Positions 31,717-45,585 are shown, counted from the stretch's first letter. The stretch: 64,000 nucleotides of DNA from Coptis chinensis (GCA_015680905.1 CM027381.1:67011501-67075500); one strand, 5' to 3'. Notes: generated from the sequence alone by a model not told the origin. Numbers and translations: made by a program.

Positions 31717-34700
31717 TGTCACACCCCGAGACCCAACACACATCCCGAGGACGTGGAATGAATCTCGAGGCCGACACCATCCCGATTCTACCGAAATTTC
31801 GGCAGAGTTTCCTTTGTTTAATCGACGTTCGTAAACCCTAAAACCTGTTATAAACCTGTCATAACCTGGAAATCCTAAACTACAACCTTCCAACAACCAT
31901 ATATATACAAACCAACCTTCTAAACAACATCACATCCCATCCACCAACTATGTAAGTGTAGCTGCTACTTAAATACATCAAATATTACATCAAAATGAGC
32001 GGAGCTTTATATATATACAACCAAAATGACTAGACTATCTCTATACAACCAAAAGTATGAACTTGACTCTGTCCTCATCAAGCATAAAGAAATCCTCCCA
32101 AATCACCATAACCGTCATCACTAGGGTTAGGTAAAACCTCCTCCGCAACTGGCTCGTCTGAAATGTTAAGTAGGATGAGCAAACAACTATGCCCAGTAGA
32201 AACGCACATAGCCAATAAATAGTTACTTATAGAAAACATTTAAAACATGCAGGGTTTCCATAAAAGTATTCAAATATCGTGACTATATATATACATCACT
32301 AACTAGCAGAAATCATCTCGACATGCTTCATTGATATACAAAATATAGTTTTTCACAATCATCATACAACTATTGTGGCCGCTGCATCCTATTAGAATGG
32401 TGAGGTAGTACTTTATATCATAGGCAATCTCGGTTCGATTACTTTCGGTGTGAACCATGCACCGTTGTTTTCCCCGATTTTACGGAAGGAGCTGAAATGC
32501 CGTTGTTGTGTTAAAGACACACAAAATCCCCAAAGCTTTTAGGGCTCGGGTGGGCCCCAGTGACCCGCGACCCCCATACGGGCTGTCACCTAATTCACGG
32601 TGGTCCGACCGTTCGACTATGACCGACAGATTTCGGGATCGACACATCGAGTGGACTAAACTCTCACTCCTGGAATGTCTAAACCTCATCGAGGTAGCAT
32701 GTAACCCACACAAGCTAATCACCATACATACATTGACACGTTAAAGCATGGTTATCTAGAAAAGTAGAAAAGGAATTCGGGACTACATCCAGTGATGCAT
32801 CTCTTTAAAGGTGGCCCACCACCTCGAAGGTGTACACCATAATTGGAATCCTAGAAGCTGAATCTGCCAGTCTCGAATTGACAATAGTTCCTTCTTTATA
32901 GGAATTCACAATTCCTTTTCTAAATCCCCTCGTATTGATAAGCATAGTAATATCTATATATATACTCAGATTACCGATTGTTTTCAAATACTCTAGATAC
33001 ATATTTAGTTTTTCTTTTAAAAACTGGTCACTGTATGTGTGAGTTAGGGATGTCCCCATCGATCACATACAACCTATGACTCCCAAACGGATTGGTCATA
33101 GTAAATGACAACCGATGATTCCCAAAACGCGAATCATCGTAAATAACAAACGAACTCTATCCCGGGACAATCGAAACCTCACACATATTTACAAAACAAC
33201 CGGTAATCCTCACCCGCATACAAAATCCATCTCTGCGTCTCTTTCTTTAGACAAAGAGACGCGAACCCTTCCCAAAACCAGTTTTCTCTTTTAACAAAGA
33301 AAACAAATCTCCGCTACCCGATTTTTACCAAAAACCATTTCATCACGAAAGCTATCTATATATACATTTATATCGAGGAAATCACATGTAAAACATGAAT
33401 ATCATATATACATGCATGGTTGATACGCTAACTATCTATTTCCTATTTAAACGGTTCAAATCATGCATGAAATAAAGCGGACCATATATTGGTATGTAGG
33501 TTCCTACTTTAGCAAGCTCCTTCTCCTCGAAGCCCACTTAAACCAAATCGAGGCAGCAAATCAACTCCGAATTCACTCCTATAACAAAGATATACATATC
33601 GTCGGTTGTTAGAATTGATCGAACAACGAGGAATTCTTAACTAGTGTAAGCGAGAAGAAATCTCGGCGTTAAGAAATTGGTTTTGATTTTTTCCTATAAC
33701 TCTTCGTCAACAGAGCTCTGAGGCCATTTCGGAACCTTTATTACTCTCGACGGTCTCTACTATTTCGGCCATGGCGGGCCCCATATCGACGCCAATCCTA
33801 TCACATCTCAATTCAAATTCCAAATTTTAACTACAACACAATCCCAGCGCCCCCGATTCATATTAAATCTCTAGAAATTCACATTAACAGGTTATAAATC
33901 GACATGAATCTCTCCGAATTTGCAATGAATAACCAAATTCTTACCAAGTCGGTGACAAAATCTCTCCTAGCTTCATTTTATCCACCAAAATCGCTCCACT
34001 CTATCGCCACCCCCACCGGTACATCGACATAACAACCACCCCATTCAATTATCTTTCATCAAATACCACTAATTAACTTCGAAATCGAAGTTACACTATC
34101 GATTTGTAGGCGAAATTCACTAACCTTTTCGCGAAACCCGACGATCCAAGAATTTTCGGCTCCACCACTATTTCCCTCCACTTTAGCTCCTCCAAACTGC
34201 CACTGCCGACCTTCAACACCCCTAATACAATCAATTTCAGCATTACACCCTCAAGTAATCGAAATTGAAGCTAACTATTTATTTGAAACGAATTCAAACT
34301 CACCTTTCGCCGCGATTTTGCTTCGGTTTCGCTTGTGTACGCTCGAATTTTCAGGAGATTACTTCAGTTTAGTGTTTCTAGGTTGGAGTGTGAAGAATTG
34401 AGGTAGAATCGATGGGAATTGAGAGGATTAGGTCTCTCTCTCTCCTAGGGTTTGGAAAAAATAGCGAAATTGGAGAGAAATATGGGCGATTTTGATTTGG
34501 GGAAATTTTTTTCTTCTGTTTCGCGATTTCGTTCGATTTGGGCCGAGATATTAAGGCCCAAGCCCAATATATTCTAATTAGGCTTAAGGTCCTAATACTC
34601 CTAACCACCACTCATTTGACGTCGCGTCGTAATTATTTTTTCGGCCCATCCCACTAAATTTAATCTTCTATATTCTATCTCACCGCAGGCTATAATAATG

Positions 34701-34945
34701 ACCCACTCATGCGTGTAAGCTGTTAACTCATGCCAGCCATGCAAGACGCCTAAAAACCGCTTAACCGCATTTTGTCAAATTTTTAGATATGGGTCGCTTA
34801 CCTAACGTGACTTATGAGTCGGAGTTAAGTTTCAGTAAGTTACGTACGTTTGAAATATAAAGCCGATGACCAATTTACATAAATGACCCTAGATTTAATA
34901 TGAAATTTACCAAAAATACCCTTAATAATAATTCAGGACTTCACA
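31717..34945 (-). mobile_element. LTR-like element, probable solo LTR (3,229 bp)
   Basis: It starts tgtcacaccccgag and ends ggacttcaca, so it has TG...CA ends. It is flanked by aaaaa on both sides (31712-31716 and 34946-34950), which fits a 5-bp duplication. No domain is found. On the minus strand a CT-repeat with 'aaccctagg' near 34430-34460 resembles an LTR transcription start and leader, and the minus-strand end ...ggggtgtgaca is common for plant gypsy LTRs. The A-run duplication is weak evidence by itself, so a non-LTR origin is not excluded. Confidence 0.55.
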
Positions 34946-34950
34946 AAAAA

Positions 34951-36083
34951 CTAGTTCGACCAACCTTGTCGATGATGTATGGTCCCTCCCAGTTGGGCCT
35001 AAGCTTGCTGTTGGGCTCTGGGATCTCGCGCAAAACTAGATCTCCTGATTTGAAAGATCAAATCTAGACTCTCTTGTCATATGATCTCTTCAAAATCTAC
35101 TGGTTAGCAGCTAAACGAAGTGCGACACCTTCTCATTTTTCATCTAGGAGATCCATTTCACTACATAACAACTCCTCATTGTCCAGAGTGTGCACAACAT
35201 TTGAGTTCTGAGTGGGAGCTACCAGTTCTGGAGGTATGATAGCCTCAGTTTCTGTAGGTCAGTGAAAATAGGGATTCACCAGTTGACCATCTGGGTGTAG
35301 TTCGGTATGCCCATAAGACCTTAGGTAATTCCTCAACCCATAAACCTTTCGCGTTATCTAATTTACGCTTCATGTTATCCAAGATGACCCTGTTAGAGGC
35401 TTCAGCCTAGCCATTACCTTGTGGGTACCTTGGAGTTGAGAACAGATGGGTAATGTGAAACTCCGGAGTTCAGCGACCAATCCTCCAGTGAACTATTGCT
35501 CATTATCGGAGATGATAAATTTGGATATGCCGAACCTATAGACAATGTTGTTCCAAATGAACTTTCTGACGTCATGTTCTCGAATGAAGACAAGGGGAAC
35601 TACTTCTATTTACTTGGTGAAGTAATCCGTCGCAATTAGTAGGAATCGGACATTGCTAGGAGCAAGTGGTAGAGGTCCTACGATGTCAGTTCCCCACTTT
35701 ATAAATGGCCATGGACTGGCCAATGGGTGCAGTTTTGTTGCTTGAGCATGGATTAGCAGAGCATATTGTTGACATTTTTCACATTTGCTGGTAAAAACAT
35801 GTGCATCCTTTTGCATATAAGGCCAAATGTATCCTTGCCTTAGGATCTTGAAAGCTAGTGTTCTGCCCCCAGCATGGTTTCCACAAATTCCTTCATGAAC
35901 TTCTCGCATAACCTGTTCAGTGAGGTGTAGGGAGAGATATTTGAGATGAGGTCCTATAAAGGACTTCTTGTACAGATCGTTTCCAACGAGGGTGAATCTT
36001 TGTATCTTTGCACGCAGACGCCTTGCTATATTCTTATCCTCAGGGAGTGTTCCATCTTTAAGGAAGGGCTTATATGGATACAT
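34951..36083 (-). pseudogene. Tat-B integrase
   Basis: The N-terminal part reads DGTLPEDKNIARRLRAKIQR, LHLTEQVMREVHEGICGNHA and the zinc end KCEKCQQYALL. The core has WGTDIVGPLPLAPSNVRFLL (first Asp), then ISDNEQ (second Asp) after stops. The C-terminal part near 34951-35070 still reads FKSGDLVLREIPEPNSKLRP. The LTR-like element inserted just past its end. Confidence 0.82.
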
Positions 36084-36179
36084 CCAACTTAGAGTAATGG
36101 CTGGAACAACACAAACTGTTGTAACTGGGATCTGAATTCTAGATTTCTCCTTGAAATCTATAGGGATAGAACGTATGCC

Positions 36180-36660
36180 AAAGCATCTGCGTGTCGATTT
36201 TCAGATTGAGGCAGCTAATAGAACTAAATGTTCTTGAACTTTCCTTAAAGATCCCTTACCAGTTCTAGGTATTTGGCCATTCATTCGTCCCTGGCCTCAT
36301 ACCCTCCATCAACTTGGAACACAACCAACTATGAGTCACTAAAAACTGTGAGGTGTGTTAGGCCCAGGTCAAGGGCCATTGTGAGGCCAGCAAGTGTCGC
36401 CTCATACTCTGCCTCATTGTTAGAGGCATTCCAACCTAATCGGATGGATTTCTCCAGTCGCATATTGTCAGGAGTAACTAACATAGCTCCAACTCATGCA
36501 CCTCTGTCATTTGAAGATCCATCCACAAACAACCGCTATCCGGAGCTCGACTCCTATGGGTCTGGATGGGAGTTTGGAGATTCAGGCAGGATGCCATCAT
36601 CGGAACTGGGGGTTGTTGAATCGTACCCCGTGTAGGTCATTGGGAAATCTCGCCAAGAAT
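36180..36660 (-). pseudogene. Tat-B second RNase H (aRH)
   Basis: Minus strand: LFVDGSSNDR, VMLVTPDNMRLEKSIRLGW, NEAEYEATLAGLTMALDLGL, FSDSQLVVFQV and ENRHADALAYV. This matches the aRH of Tat-A and confirms the lineage. Stops occur near its end. Confidence 0.72.
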
Positions 36661-36940
36661 TCTGCTAGTGCCTGACCTTTCTCTGAAATTCTGGGGACAT
36701 AAATATCATATTCCAACAGTTGCACAGACCATTTAGCTAGCCTTCCTGACCTGTTCGGTCATTCCAGAACTGATCACAATTGGTACTCTGTGGTCACTCT
36801 GATGGTGTGGGACTGAAAGTACGGTCGTAATTTCTCTGCAGCAAAAACAAATGCTAAAGCGACCCTTTCGAGTTTAGAGTACCTTGTTTCTGCTGGTAGG
36901 AGCATCCGACTCAAGAATAAATAGGTTTTTCAACCCTATT

Positions 36941-37841
36941 TTAATCCATGCATATCAGTACAGAACTGATGTCGTAGTCAAATGAACAAAGATAAAGACC
37001 CAAGACTTCTCCCTCAACAGGCTTTGAAAGGATTGGCGGTGCCCCCAGGTATGTTTTAAGTTGATCGAACGCCTTTTGGCACTCTTCCATCCATGCAAAG
37101 GAGGTGTTCTTTCGTAGTAATTGAAAGAGGGGTTTGCAGTTATCTGAACTCTTGGAGATGAACATGTTCAGAGCTGCTAACCTGCCTGTAACTTTTTGAA
37201 CCTCTTTCATGTTTTTAGGTGGGGGAATTTCTATGAGCGCTTGGATTTGATCTGGGTTTGCCTCAATCCCTCTCTCTTAGTAACTACGTACCCTAAAAAC
37301 TTTCCTGATGATACAGCGAAAGCACATTTCATAGGTCGCATCCACCAACTTGTCAATTCGTAGTAGAGGGTAGCTGTCTTTTGGACATGCACGGTTCAAA
37401 TCCGTGAAGTCAATACAGATTCTCTATGACCCATTCTTCTTTCTTACTGGGACAATATTAGAAATCCAGGTGGGGAAATTGATTTCCCTGACAAAATTAG
37501 CTTGCCTTTAGTTTTTCAACTTCAGCTTTTACTGCTTTGTATCTGTCAGCACCTATCCTTCTCGGTTTTTGCTTGACTACTATTGCATCACTGCAAACAT
37601 TGAGCTGGTGGCTTGCCATGTGGGGGTTAATTCCTGGCATTTCTTCGAATGACCAAGCAAACATATCTCTGTGCTCTTGGAGGAACTGTATCAGAGTTTG
37701 GCGCTCTTCAGAACTCAACAAGGTGCCGATGAAAGTGGTTTTTGGCAACCTGCCACCTATAATTTCCACTTCCTTTAATGGCTCCAGCAAGGGGGTATCC
37801 TCCCTCTCTCGTGGGACCAGGTCTGGGAGAGGTGGATTCAA
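36941..37841 (-). pseudogene. Tat-B reverse transcriptase start and RNase H
   Basis: From 37841: MFAWSFEEMPGINPHMASHQ and KQKPRRIGADRYKAVKAEVE (RT N-terminal part). A damaged fingers/palm part follows around 37250-37500. From 37210: VTGRLAALNMFISKSSDNCK, FQLLRKNTSFAWMEECQKAF and KPVEGEVLGLYL (connection/RNase H). The catalytic palm is largely missing, so RT has a sizeable internal deletion. Confidence 0.78.
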
Positions 37842-38110
37842 CTGTAATTGCTATTTGGCGGGTCACTCCACCTCCATTGGTTCAAAAGGGAGTGGGGACT
37901 GCTTCGTCGCTAACACATAGCATGCTTTGGCAACCACCTGATCGTCTCGATTGTCCCGTTATACATGAACTTCAGACATTGATGATAGGTGCTAGGAACA
38001 ACTCAGAGTCTGTGCAGCCAGGTCCTACCCAAGATCATATGATAGGGTGTGTTAGTTTTTGCTACGACAAAGTTTATGATGAGAGTTACCAAACCAGTAG
38101 CTACGGGTAC

Positions 38111-38605
38111 TTAGATCTCCCCAACTGTTAGAGCTTTGTCCCCACTGAATCCATATAGGTTGGAGTTGGTGGCGACCATTTCAGAGTTAGGAATTTGCAG
38201 CTTTTTTAATGCGGCGTAGTATAGCACATCTGTTGAGCTGCCTGGATCAACCAATATGCAATGCAAATTATAATCTCCAAAAGGAAGTGTCAAAACAAGC
38301 GCATCCTCATGGGGGCTCTGGATGCTACAAGAGTCAGCCTCAGTGAAGAGGATGAGCAGATCTTTGTAGGGTATTGCGTTAACCTGAGCTCCTGTAGTCA
38401 GCTCACTATTCATGATCCTCATCTGCTTGGCAATGCGCATTTGATATCGAGCACCCATTTCAGTGATTTGTCCATTCCATTTACTTGCTTTTCTGGAAAT
38501 CATATTTATCTGGAGTCGGCCATTGAGTGGTCCAAGACTGGGATCCCGAATCGACGTCTCGATTTCCTCGGGTTGTCTTCGCGTTCGCCTATTCATGTGC
38601 CACAA
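38111..38605 (-). pseudogene. Tat-B aspartic protease
   Basis: It reads FTEADSCSIQSPHEDALVLT, then HCILVDPGSSTDVLYYAALK, with D-P-G-S-S at the active site position seen in Tat elements. It is followed by the usual YGFSGD region. It sits between gag and RT as expected. Confidence 0.8.
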
Positions 38606-38636
38606 ACTACTTCAGGTACCCCCTTTCAATCAGATC

Positions 38637-39345
38637 CTATAGTTCATTTTTCAGGGTCATGCAGGCTTCGGTGCTGTGACCCTTACTCTTATGGAACTTG
38701 TCGTAGGTCCTTTGGTCTCTGGTACCCAGGGAGCCTAGCTTTAGTGGAGCTGGCCATTTGAGGTAGCTCTGATTTTTTATCGAGTCCAAAACCTCATCTG
38801 GCATTTTGTTCAGAGGGGCGAAGTTTCTATCCATCGAGGGAAGAGTTTCTTCAGTTCTTTCCACACGTGGCTCCTTCTGTGGTTTTCCATCTGCACAACT
38901 GGCTACATTTTGGTATTTCCCTCTGGGCATTCGTCCCTTTGATGGAGATTCGGCCCTTTGGCGATTACGATTACGGTCTCTCTTAGACTTTTGAAAGGAA
39001 AAATTTCCATTCCCTTCTCAGGGAAGCCCAAGAACTGTCCGACTAGTCTTCTTCGCTTTCTGACATCTGTTCAGGACATCTTCTTCCCAGCCCACATGAG
39101 TTTCAACCCTGTCAAGGAGTTCCTCTAAATCGCGGGGTGGTTTCTTGGAGAGAGATTCGAATAAGGCATTGTTTTCATCCAACCCTTGCTTGAAAGCTAT
39201 TATAGCAGTCTGTTTGCCACAAGACTCTATTTGGATTGAAATTTCCATGAACCGTTGCATGTAGGATTTCAATGCCTCTCTATCCTTTTTCTTGATGTTG
39301 AATAGTGCATCAATTAGTTTTGGCTGATGCTTATTGCATGAGTAC
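38637..39345 (-). pseudogene. Tat-B gag, C-terminal part
   Basis: KHQPKLIDALFNIKKKDREA, LKSYMQRFMEI, CGKQTAIIAFKQGL, KKPPRDLEELLDRVETHVGW, then KFHKSKGHSTEACMTLKNEL (a zinc-knuckle-like end without all cysteines). It continues in frame from the right half of gag at 54345 across the Athila insertion (IDRY then SCNKHQ). Confidence 0.82.
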
Positions 39346-40817
39346 TGATAAATCATAAAAATGAATAGTTTACCTACGAAAAGAACGATGAACTCAAAAC
39401 GTAAGTAAACTAAAACTATTTACTAGTCTAAATTTATCAAAGTTTCTACTCTCAATTCTATCGAAATAGAGTGGAGTAACAAATTCGTTCCACTCCTAGT
39501 TCTCTAGCATGGAATGTTTTCTAATCTAATTAGTCGGTCTTAAGTCAAATGAGAGCTTTACGAAGGGGGTTATACTACGATACAATATGAAATTGATTAT
39601 GTTGAATTTAAACTACTTAATGCTATGGAAATATGATTGTTTTGAATCTAGATAAAGGATTAGAGGGGAATTGAATCCACCTTGAATCCAACTTAATAAC
39701 CTAGCATAGATTCTTGTATCTCGATTCTTACGTTCTTCTGGCAAGAAATTCGAGTTCTAATCCCTAGTGTTATGGCATTTCTACCAAATACTAACTAGAA
39801 TGTGAGGTCGTCCACCCATTCTCATGGCTTAATCATGACCTTCTAGAGTGGAATAGATTCTACAACGCTTCTACACTATACCACTAAGTTTTCATCAAGG
39901 CTTCATCAACCCCTCTAATGGAGGTTTTAGCCTTGTGTCATCAACCCATCATTTCCCATTGAATTATAACTACACATCATATTAAAATTCTAACTTAACT
40001 AATTTAACTAACAATGCTTCAATCTACTTAAACTACGGAATGATAATCAACAAGAATTAAAACTAGATCTATAAATTGACATAACAAAAATCGAAATTGA
40101 CAAAAATAACTATTTTATTTATCTAATCAATCAAGAACAATGATTCAAAGACTTAATCTAAAACAAGAATTGAAAATGAACTTAAACTTAATTAATTTAC
40201 TGAAAACTAGATCTAGAATTATATATATTTTTAGGTCTAACTAGCTACCATTAACAAAGAGCTAAGCTTTTGTTTTTATATGTCCAGATCCAAAAATCGT
40301 GCATGGGCTTGGAGCCATGTTTTGGGCCAGAGAATCAGGCCCAAAACCCAATTCTTTCAGTCCAAAAAGGCCTCTCCAGCTACAGTTGGCTTCAATAGAA
40401 TTTTCGTCCACTTCTGCTCATCTGATTGGCTCAAAACTTAGACCATTGGAAATCTCTTTCCGAGCCAGTCGTTTTGACATAAGGTAGGCCCCATTCCGAG
40501 GTCTGAGTCCAAAGATACAGCCTTTGGAAGTTCTGCTGATTTGTGTGCTGTTTCTGCCCGCGTCGACTTTTCAGCTTTTGACCGGGCTTTAGAAAGGCTT
40601 TGTCTTCTTGAATCTTGGCCTTTAATCACGGAACTCCTTAGTAACCGACCTTTGCTCCTTTATCTCGCTAAAGTGGCACATTTCTGCACATAATGGACTT
40701 TGAAACCTGAAATGAATAAAAACACGTAATCAGTGTTAACTCTTAATTATTACTCACATAATTGGTCTAAAAGTATGATGTTACAGGCTTTAAACTACAA
40801 TTTTTAAGCTCTTTTCA
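39346..40817 (-). repeat. Athila 3' LTR
   Basis: TG...CA ended on the plus strand (tgataaatc... to ...ctcttttca). It is the partner of 52866-54339 with only scattered differences. Confidence 0.92.
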
Positions 40818-43186
40818 ACCCACCCCCAAACAGCATTTTGCTTGTCCTCAAGCAAAGATGAGAAATTAGAATAAGTGACCAAAAATGGAGTTTTATCTAC
40901 TCTCGTTTATTTGAAAAGCGATTGCATTGACCATATACAACAAGACCTTAAACCACTAGGAATTCCCTAGTGGACGAGTTATAGCCTCGTGAGAGTTTTC
41001 CAGTGAAGGTACTCACAAACTTCAACTATACTACAACGACTAAGAAATAAAACTATTGTTTCCTCATTCATGTCTCAACTATCTATACATCTCACTAGCA
41101 AATGAATAAAAATGACCAAGTCAAAAACCTAAACTAATATATGCATAATAATCAATAATCTATGATACAAATATATATATTATGAGTAATACCATGAAAT
41201 GCCTAGCAGGTTCGGTTCTGAAAACTCGGAATAGCGTCCTTAAGTAGGTCCTCACATAAATGTCAAGACAAAAACCACTCGATTTTTCCTTCGAAGTTTT
41301 CACTACTCTAGTGTGCAACGGGCACACTTTTACCTTACAATCTCAATGACAACAAGGAAGCCGGGGTCGATCAAACACATATGCCACTTACTATCACACT
41401 AACCTATTCCTAATTGAGCTAGAGGTCTTTATTAGGTGTTGCGGGGATTAGGAGATGGTTTAAGAAGGAAGGAAATGGATATTCAAAAGGACAAGTCAGA
41501 GATAATAGAGTCTTCATATTATGTAACTTAGAGAAAACCTTGTTATTTACTTTTGCTTCTACACTTTGTTTCCATCCTTAGCCATATTTTTTTTTCTTTT
41601 TCTTTGGCTTGTGACTCCTTTTATTCTTTTTTTTTTTTTTTGGAGTTTTTATTTTATTTCTATTTTATTTTTATTTTTTTTCTTTGGATGGAAACTTCTT
41701 TTCTTTATTTTCTGAAGCAATTAACTAACTTTTGTTTATACCGGTTTTTCTCTTCTTCTTTCTTCCTCATTCTATTCTCAGACTTATTCTAGATTGGGTA
41801 GGTTGATTTTTTTTTTTTTTTTATTTTGTTTTGTTTTTATAACAGGTAAAGGATTTGTGGGTTATGAAAGGCTAAAGAAAGGCTCGAGGGGCTTACTAGC
41901 GGAAAATAATTCATAGGTTTGAATTTCTGGCTATATCGATCCAAATAGGGCCTAAATTCTCGCTTTAGGATATGGCATAGTGATCAAGCAAGTGGACGTG
42001 TGATTTCTCTATCCGGATTTTACTTCTCCCTTGTGTCATTTCTCAAATGTTTCGCTCATATAAAGCTTTTAGGCTATATTCTCACAGATTTGTAGAATAA
42101 GTACTCTAGCCTTGCTTTCAAAAAAACTTCATTGCTAACAATCATAGATACTCATGTAATATATTTATAGATAGATGCAAAGATTATTACCTACATATTA
42201 ACCTAAGTTTCTAACAATTATTTTAATGCAAAAGCTACGTGAGACTTCTAGATTGTTAAGAGCATAGAGAAAGAAAACAATACCAATATTCCTAAGTGTA
42301 TAGCATAACTTATTTATTTATATATTTTTTTAAATTTTTAACTTGAAAACAAATGCATGTTATACATATCTATATCCTAGCAGATGCCTTAATTACACGT
42401 GTTTCTATGCCCCCCCCCCCCCAAACAAGAAGCATGCTTTGTCCTCAAAGCATTTAAATAAAGAGGGTAGAAAAAATACCATGGAAACGCGTGAAATTCG
42501 GGAACATCTGCAAAATAAGGTTAGAACATACTAATATAGGGAAAATAAAAATACTGGTGCAACTCTATAAGAGTTCCACCCATTATGGGGTTAACAAAAT
42601 TAATTTGCTTGGGACATAAGCGCAATAACAAAACTAAAACTTACCTTATCTCCCATTTAAACATCCTCCTCCTCCTCGAAAGAGATGAGGTTCCTTCACA
42701 TCCCCGCCAATCCATTATAACTTGCCAAGCTTGTCGACATTTATCATCTACTAATGCTAACCTGTTAAGTGTTATTATGTCTGATGGGATGTACAGGGCG
42801 ACCAAATGAGGCTGCACCTGCCATCCCGACCAAGTCATTATTCGCAATGAGCGAACCACCCAATTGGTGGGTCTCATGACTTCAACCCTTTTCCAATCTG
42901 TGAATTGTGCACAGAATACAGGTAAACAACTACGCATGATGCGGCTTACCAAAACAGGCATAAGAAGATAGTTACGCCTAATACTTTGGGCTCTTTTAAG
43001 ACTAGCGACTAAAACTCGGGGAATGTCATATCGGCGACGTCCCCATTAAAGTGAGGAAAATGTCACCCAAAATCATTGTTTGCGAAATGAACCGCCATTC
43101 CCCAAAATATTCATCGGGATGAATAACATGGTGGTGCCTACGTTTAAGGAAAGGCTACCAAGGGCAATGCTATATCTCCCGGTCCA
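40818..43186 (-). other. Athila 3' non-coding region with two polypurine-like motifs
   Basis: No gene. Right next to the LTR, minus-strand cttgaggacaagcaaaatgc is followed by a tttgggggtggg tract (40822-40856), the normal polypurine tract. A second, similar motif sits at about 42410-42450: minus-strand tttgaggacaaagc, then tttg and 13 G. The ~1.55 kb between them is T- and A-rich (long T runs near 41585-41700 and 41808-41822). The sequence at about 41130-41310 matches the start of the window inverted. Confidence 0.6.
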
Positions 43187-45585
43187 TTACTCGAAATACC
43201 CCTCCCCATAATACTCATGGAAATATGTATAATCATAAAGGTATGCATTATCGGTCATATATGCCCATGTGTGAACATGATCGGTATTGGTAATCCACGA
43301 AACTAAAGCGACCACATTTTTATTGAATTTATGTGTCGTGTCATCTACTACTGACGGAGAATTCTTGTTCTCCATCCCGATTACAATAGAATTTAACGTG
43401 GTCATAGAAATAAGCGATAAGTGGTGAATATGAATCGCCATCACTTACTAGTAGATAACGCCTATCCATCCTAATCGCGAGGATCCCGTGGTTTGGAACC
43501 AATGTCCATAGGTCTCCGGTTCCCAACGCCTTCGAAAAGACCTGTTCGAGGTATGACTATAGGAGATGTCATCTCAACGACTCTTTGAACAGTTCAAAAT
43601 CCTGGAATGAACCTCGGAAAATTTAAATTTCCGTGTTTACCGATGGCGGCGCTGGTGCGGTCGCTCCATGGGTTTTGGAATTACGGTGTTTGGGCACGAA
43701 GTTGAGGGCGCTGAAGTCAGCGCTCATGGGTTTTGGAATTACGTGTTTGGGCATGAGTCACGAAAGTAAAAAATTCTGAAAGTGTACACGGGCGCTGGCG
43801 AAGCGCTCGACGAAGCGGCGCTCGTAAATCTTTTTGAAACGTAGTTTATAGGAAAAAGAAGGAAAAGCTTGGAGTGAAAGGTCGCGGGATGATGGTGGGG
43901 TGTAGTGTGGTTTGTTAGTGTAGAATGAAGGGAGTTTAAATAGGTTCCGAGCTTCCAAAGCGAATCGGCAAAATTCCCTAATTGTTTTAAGGCAATTTCC
44001 GAAATAAAAAATTCCAAACCCAAAATGGAAACAAACCATCTTCGCGTGATTTTCTAAAAATCCTGTATCTTTCATCTTTGGATTTAGAATAGTAACTTCT
44101 AAACTCTCCTAGATTTCATGCTACCACCACACAAAATCATAGATATGCCGATATCGCCAAATTCTCAACCTTCCTCCAAGAACTGAACTTTACAAAGATA
44201 TGATCATATAAATCGAATTATGCTCGGTATAAATATTACCACCCCCAAACAAGTCGGGAAGGTGGGGTTAATGATAAAAACAAGCAGAACTCGAAAACAA
44301 CCAATTATCTTAAAACTAAAATTTAAAACCAAACAACATAAAACAAACACCTTAATATTTAAATTTAACAACTGAATTAAAATTCAACTAATAAAACAAA
44401 ATCATGAAATAACAGCGAACACAAACTGATGGTGAACACCTAGTTATGTGATGAAGATGGACCCTGAGATGGAGATTGGCTCTGGGATGGAGAATGGCTT
44501 GAACCATCTGTCCTTCGGTGACGACGCTCATGCCTATCGGACTCAGCTGAAACAAAATCCTCCACGGGTGGCATGCGTCGTAGCATCTCTATTCGGAACA
44601 AGCGCTGTGCTTCCATCTCGATCTTGAAATCGCATCTTTGGGCTTGGTGATCTTTGGTGGATAGTCTCCAAGTTAGACAAGATATTGTCCCGACCCCTTT
44701 CGAGCATTTCAAGTCTCGTCGAAGGTTCGTTTGCTTATTTCAACTACAATCTGTCTATCTCGGATATTTTCACAAATACCATAAACGCATAACGTAAAGG
44801 CGGTTTGCAACACTTGTATCGCGCTCTAAATTAGAACTACAGCTATCTAATGCATCGTCATCCGGACATGTCATATCCTCCCTTTTCATCCTCGACTCAA
44901 CCACCTTTCCTTGGACAATGGCCAAGTCTCTTGGATGCAATCCATATAGATACTTGCATTAGAATGCAATTTGATCTTAATAGGAGCAGATTTTGCGGCG
45001 GTTCTAAAGGAGAGCATGATCTTAGTGATCAATATCACGGGAAGAGGCCAAGCTCTTTCCCACTCCTCTAATCACATTAAACATTAAATCAGGATGCAGA
45101 AATTATACATTTGCAAAATCCAGAACGGCCGATATCATCAACGACTTTGTCTTTCCCGGGGACGTTCCTACCAATCCACCGAGCTCTGACCAGTTGATTG
45201 GTTCTCGAGGTCGACGCGGGGCCTTGAATGAGATGTCGGATTGTATTCACCTCCACGACAAGTATCTTTTATCAAAGCAGGAACTCCAATATACCGATTC
45301 CCCTGAATTGTCGTTACTAGGTTGCTTTCAAAGCGTAATTCCTAACAATTCAACAACAACCGCCTCCGTTACTTCCCTCCTCGTTCCCGCTACCTTTATG
45401 AAAATCCTATCCCCCTCCAATTCTCGCTTCTTATAAAACTGTTCTACCAAATCATAATGATAGAACTCCTCAGTCGAGTACCACAGTCCATTCCAATCCC
45501 TCCTAATCATCTCCGCGTCGTAAAATGGCGCGAAGCTGTCGGCAGCAAACGCGTGCTCCGGAAAAATTCTTCGTCGTAGCGCCAT
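43187..45585 (-). pseudogene. Athila downstream ORF region (env-like / plant transposon protein type)
   Basis: From 45585: MALRRRIFPEHAFAADSFAP, RDWNGLWYSTEEFYHYDLVE, QFYKKREL and REVTEAVVVELLGI, the layout of the 'putative plant transposon protein' domain found after integrase in Athila-type elements. A degraded continuation reads FANV then LMFNVIRGVGKSLASSRDI in other frames, and 44712-44440 gives an S- and R-rich tail (SQSQSPSQGPSSS). The part below 44440 has no recognisable motif. Envelope function is not shown; I see no clear membrane anchor. Confidence 0.5.

Noticed and set aside
32480..33059. Short ORFs on both strands in the 3.2-kb insert
   Set aside because: No shared motif with retroelement proteins; the length is expected by chance.
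36273..38761. Plus-strand ORFs across the Tat-B pol region
   Set aside because: They mirror the minus-strand RNase H, RT and protease frames, which carry the recognisable motifs.
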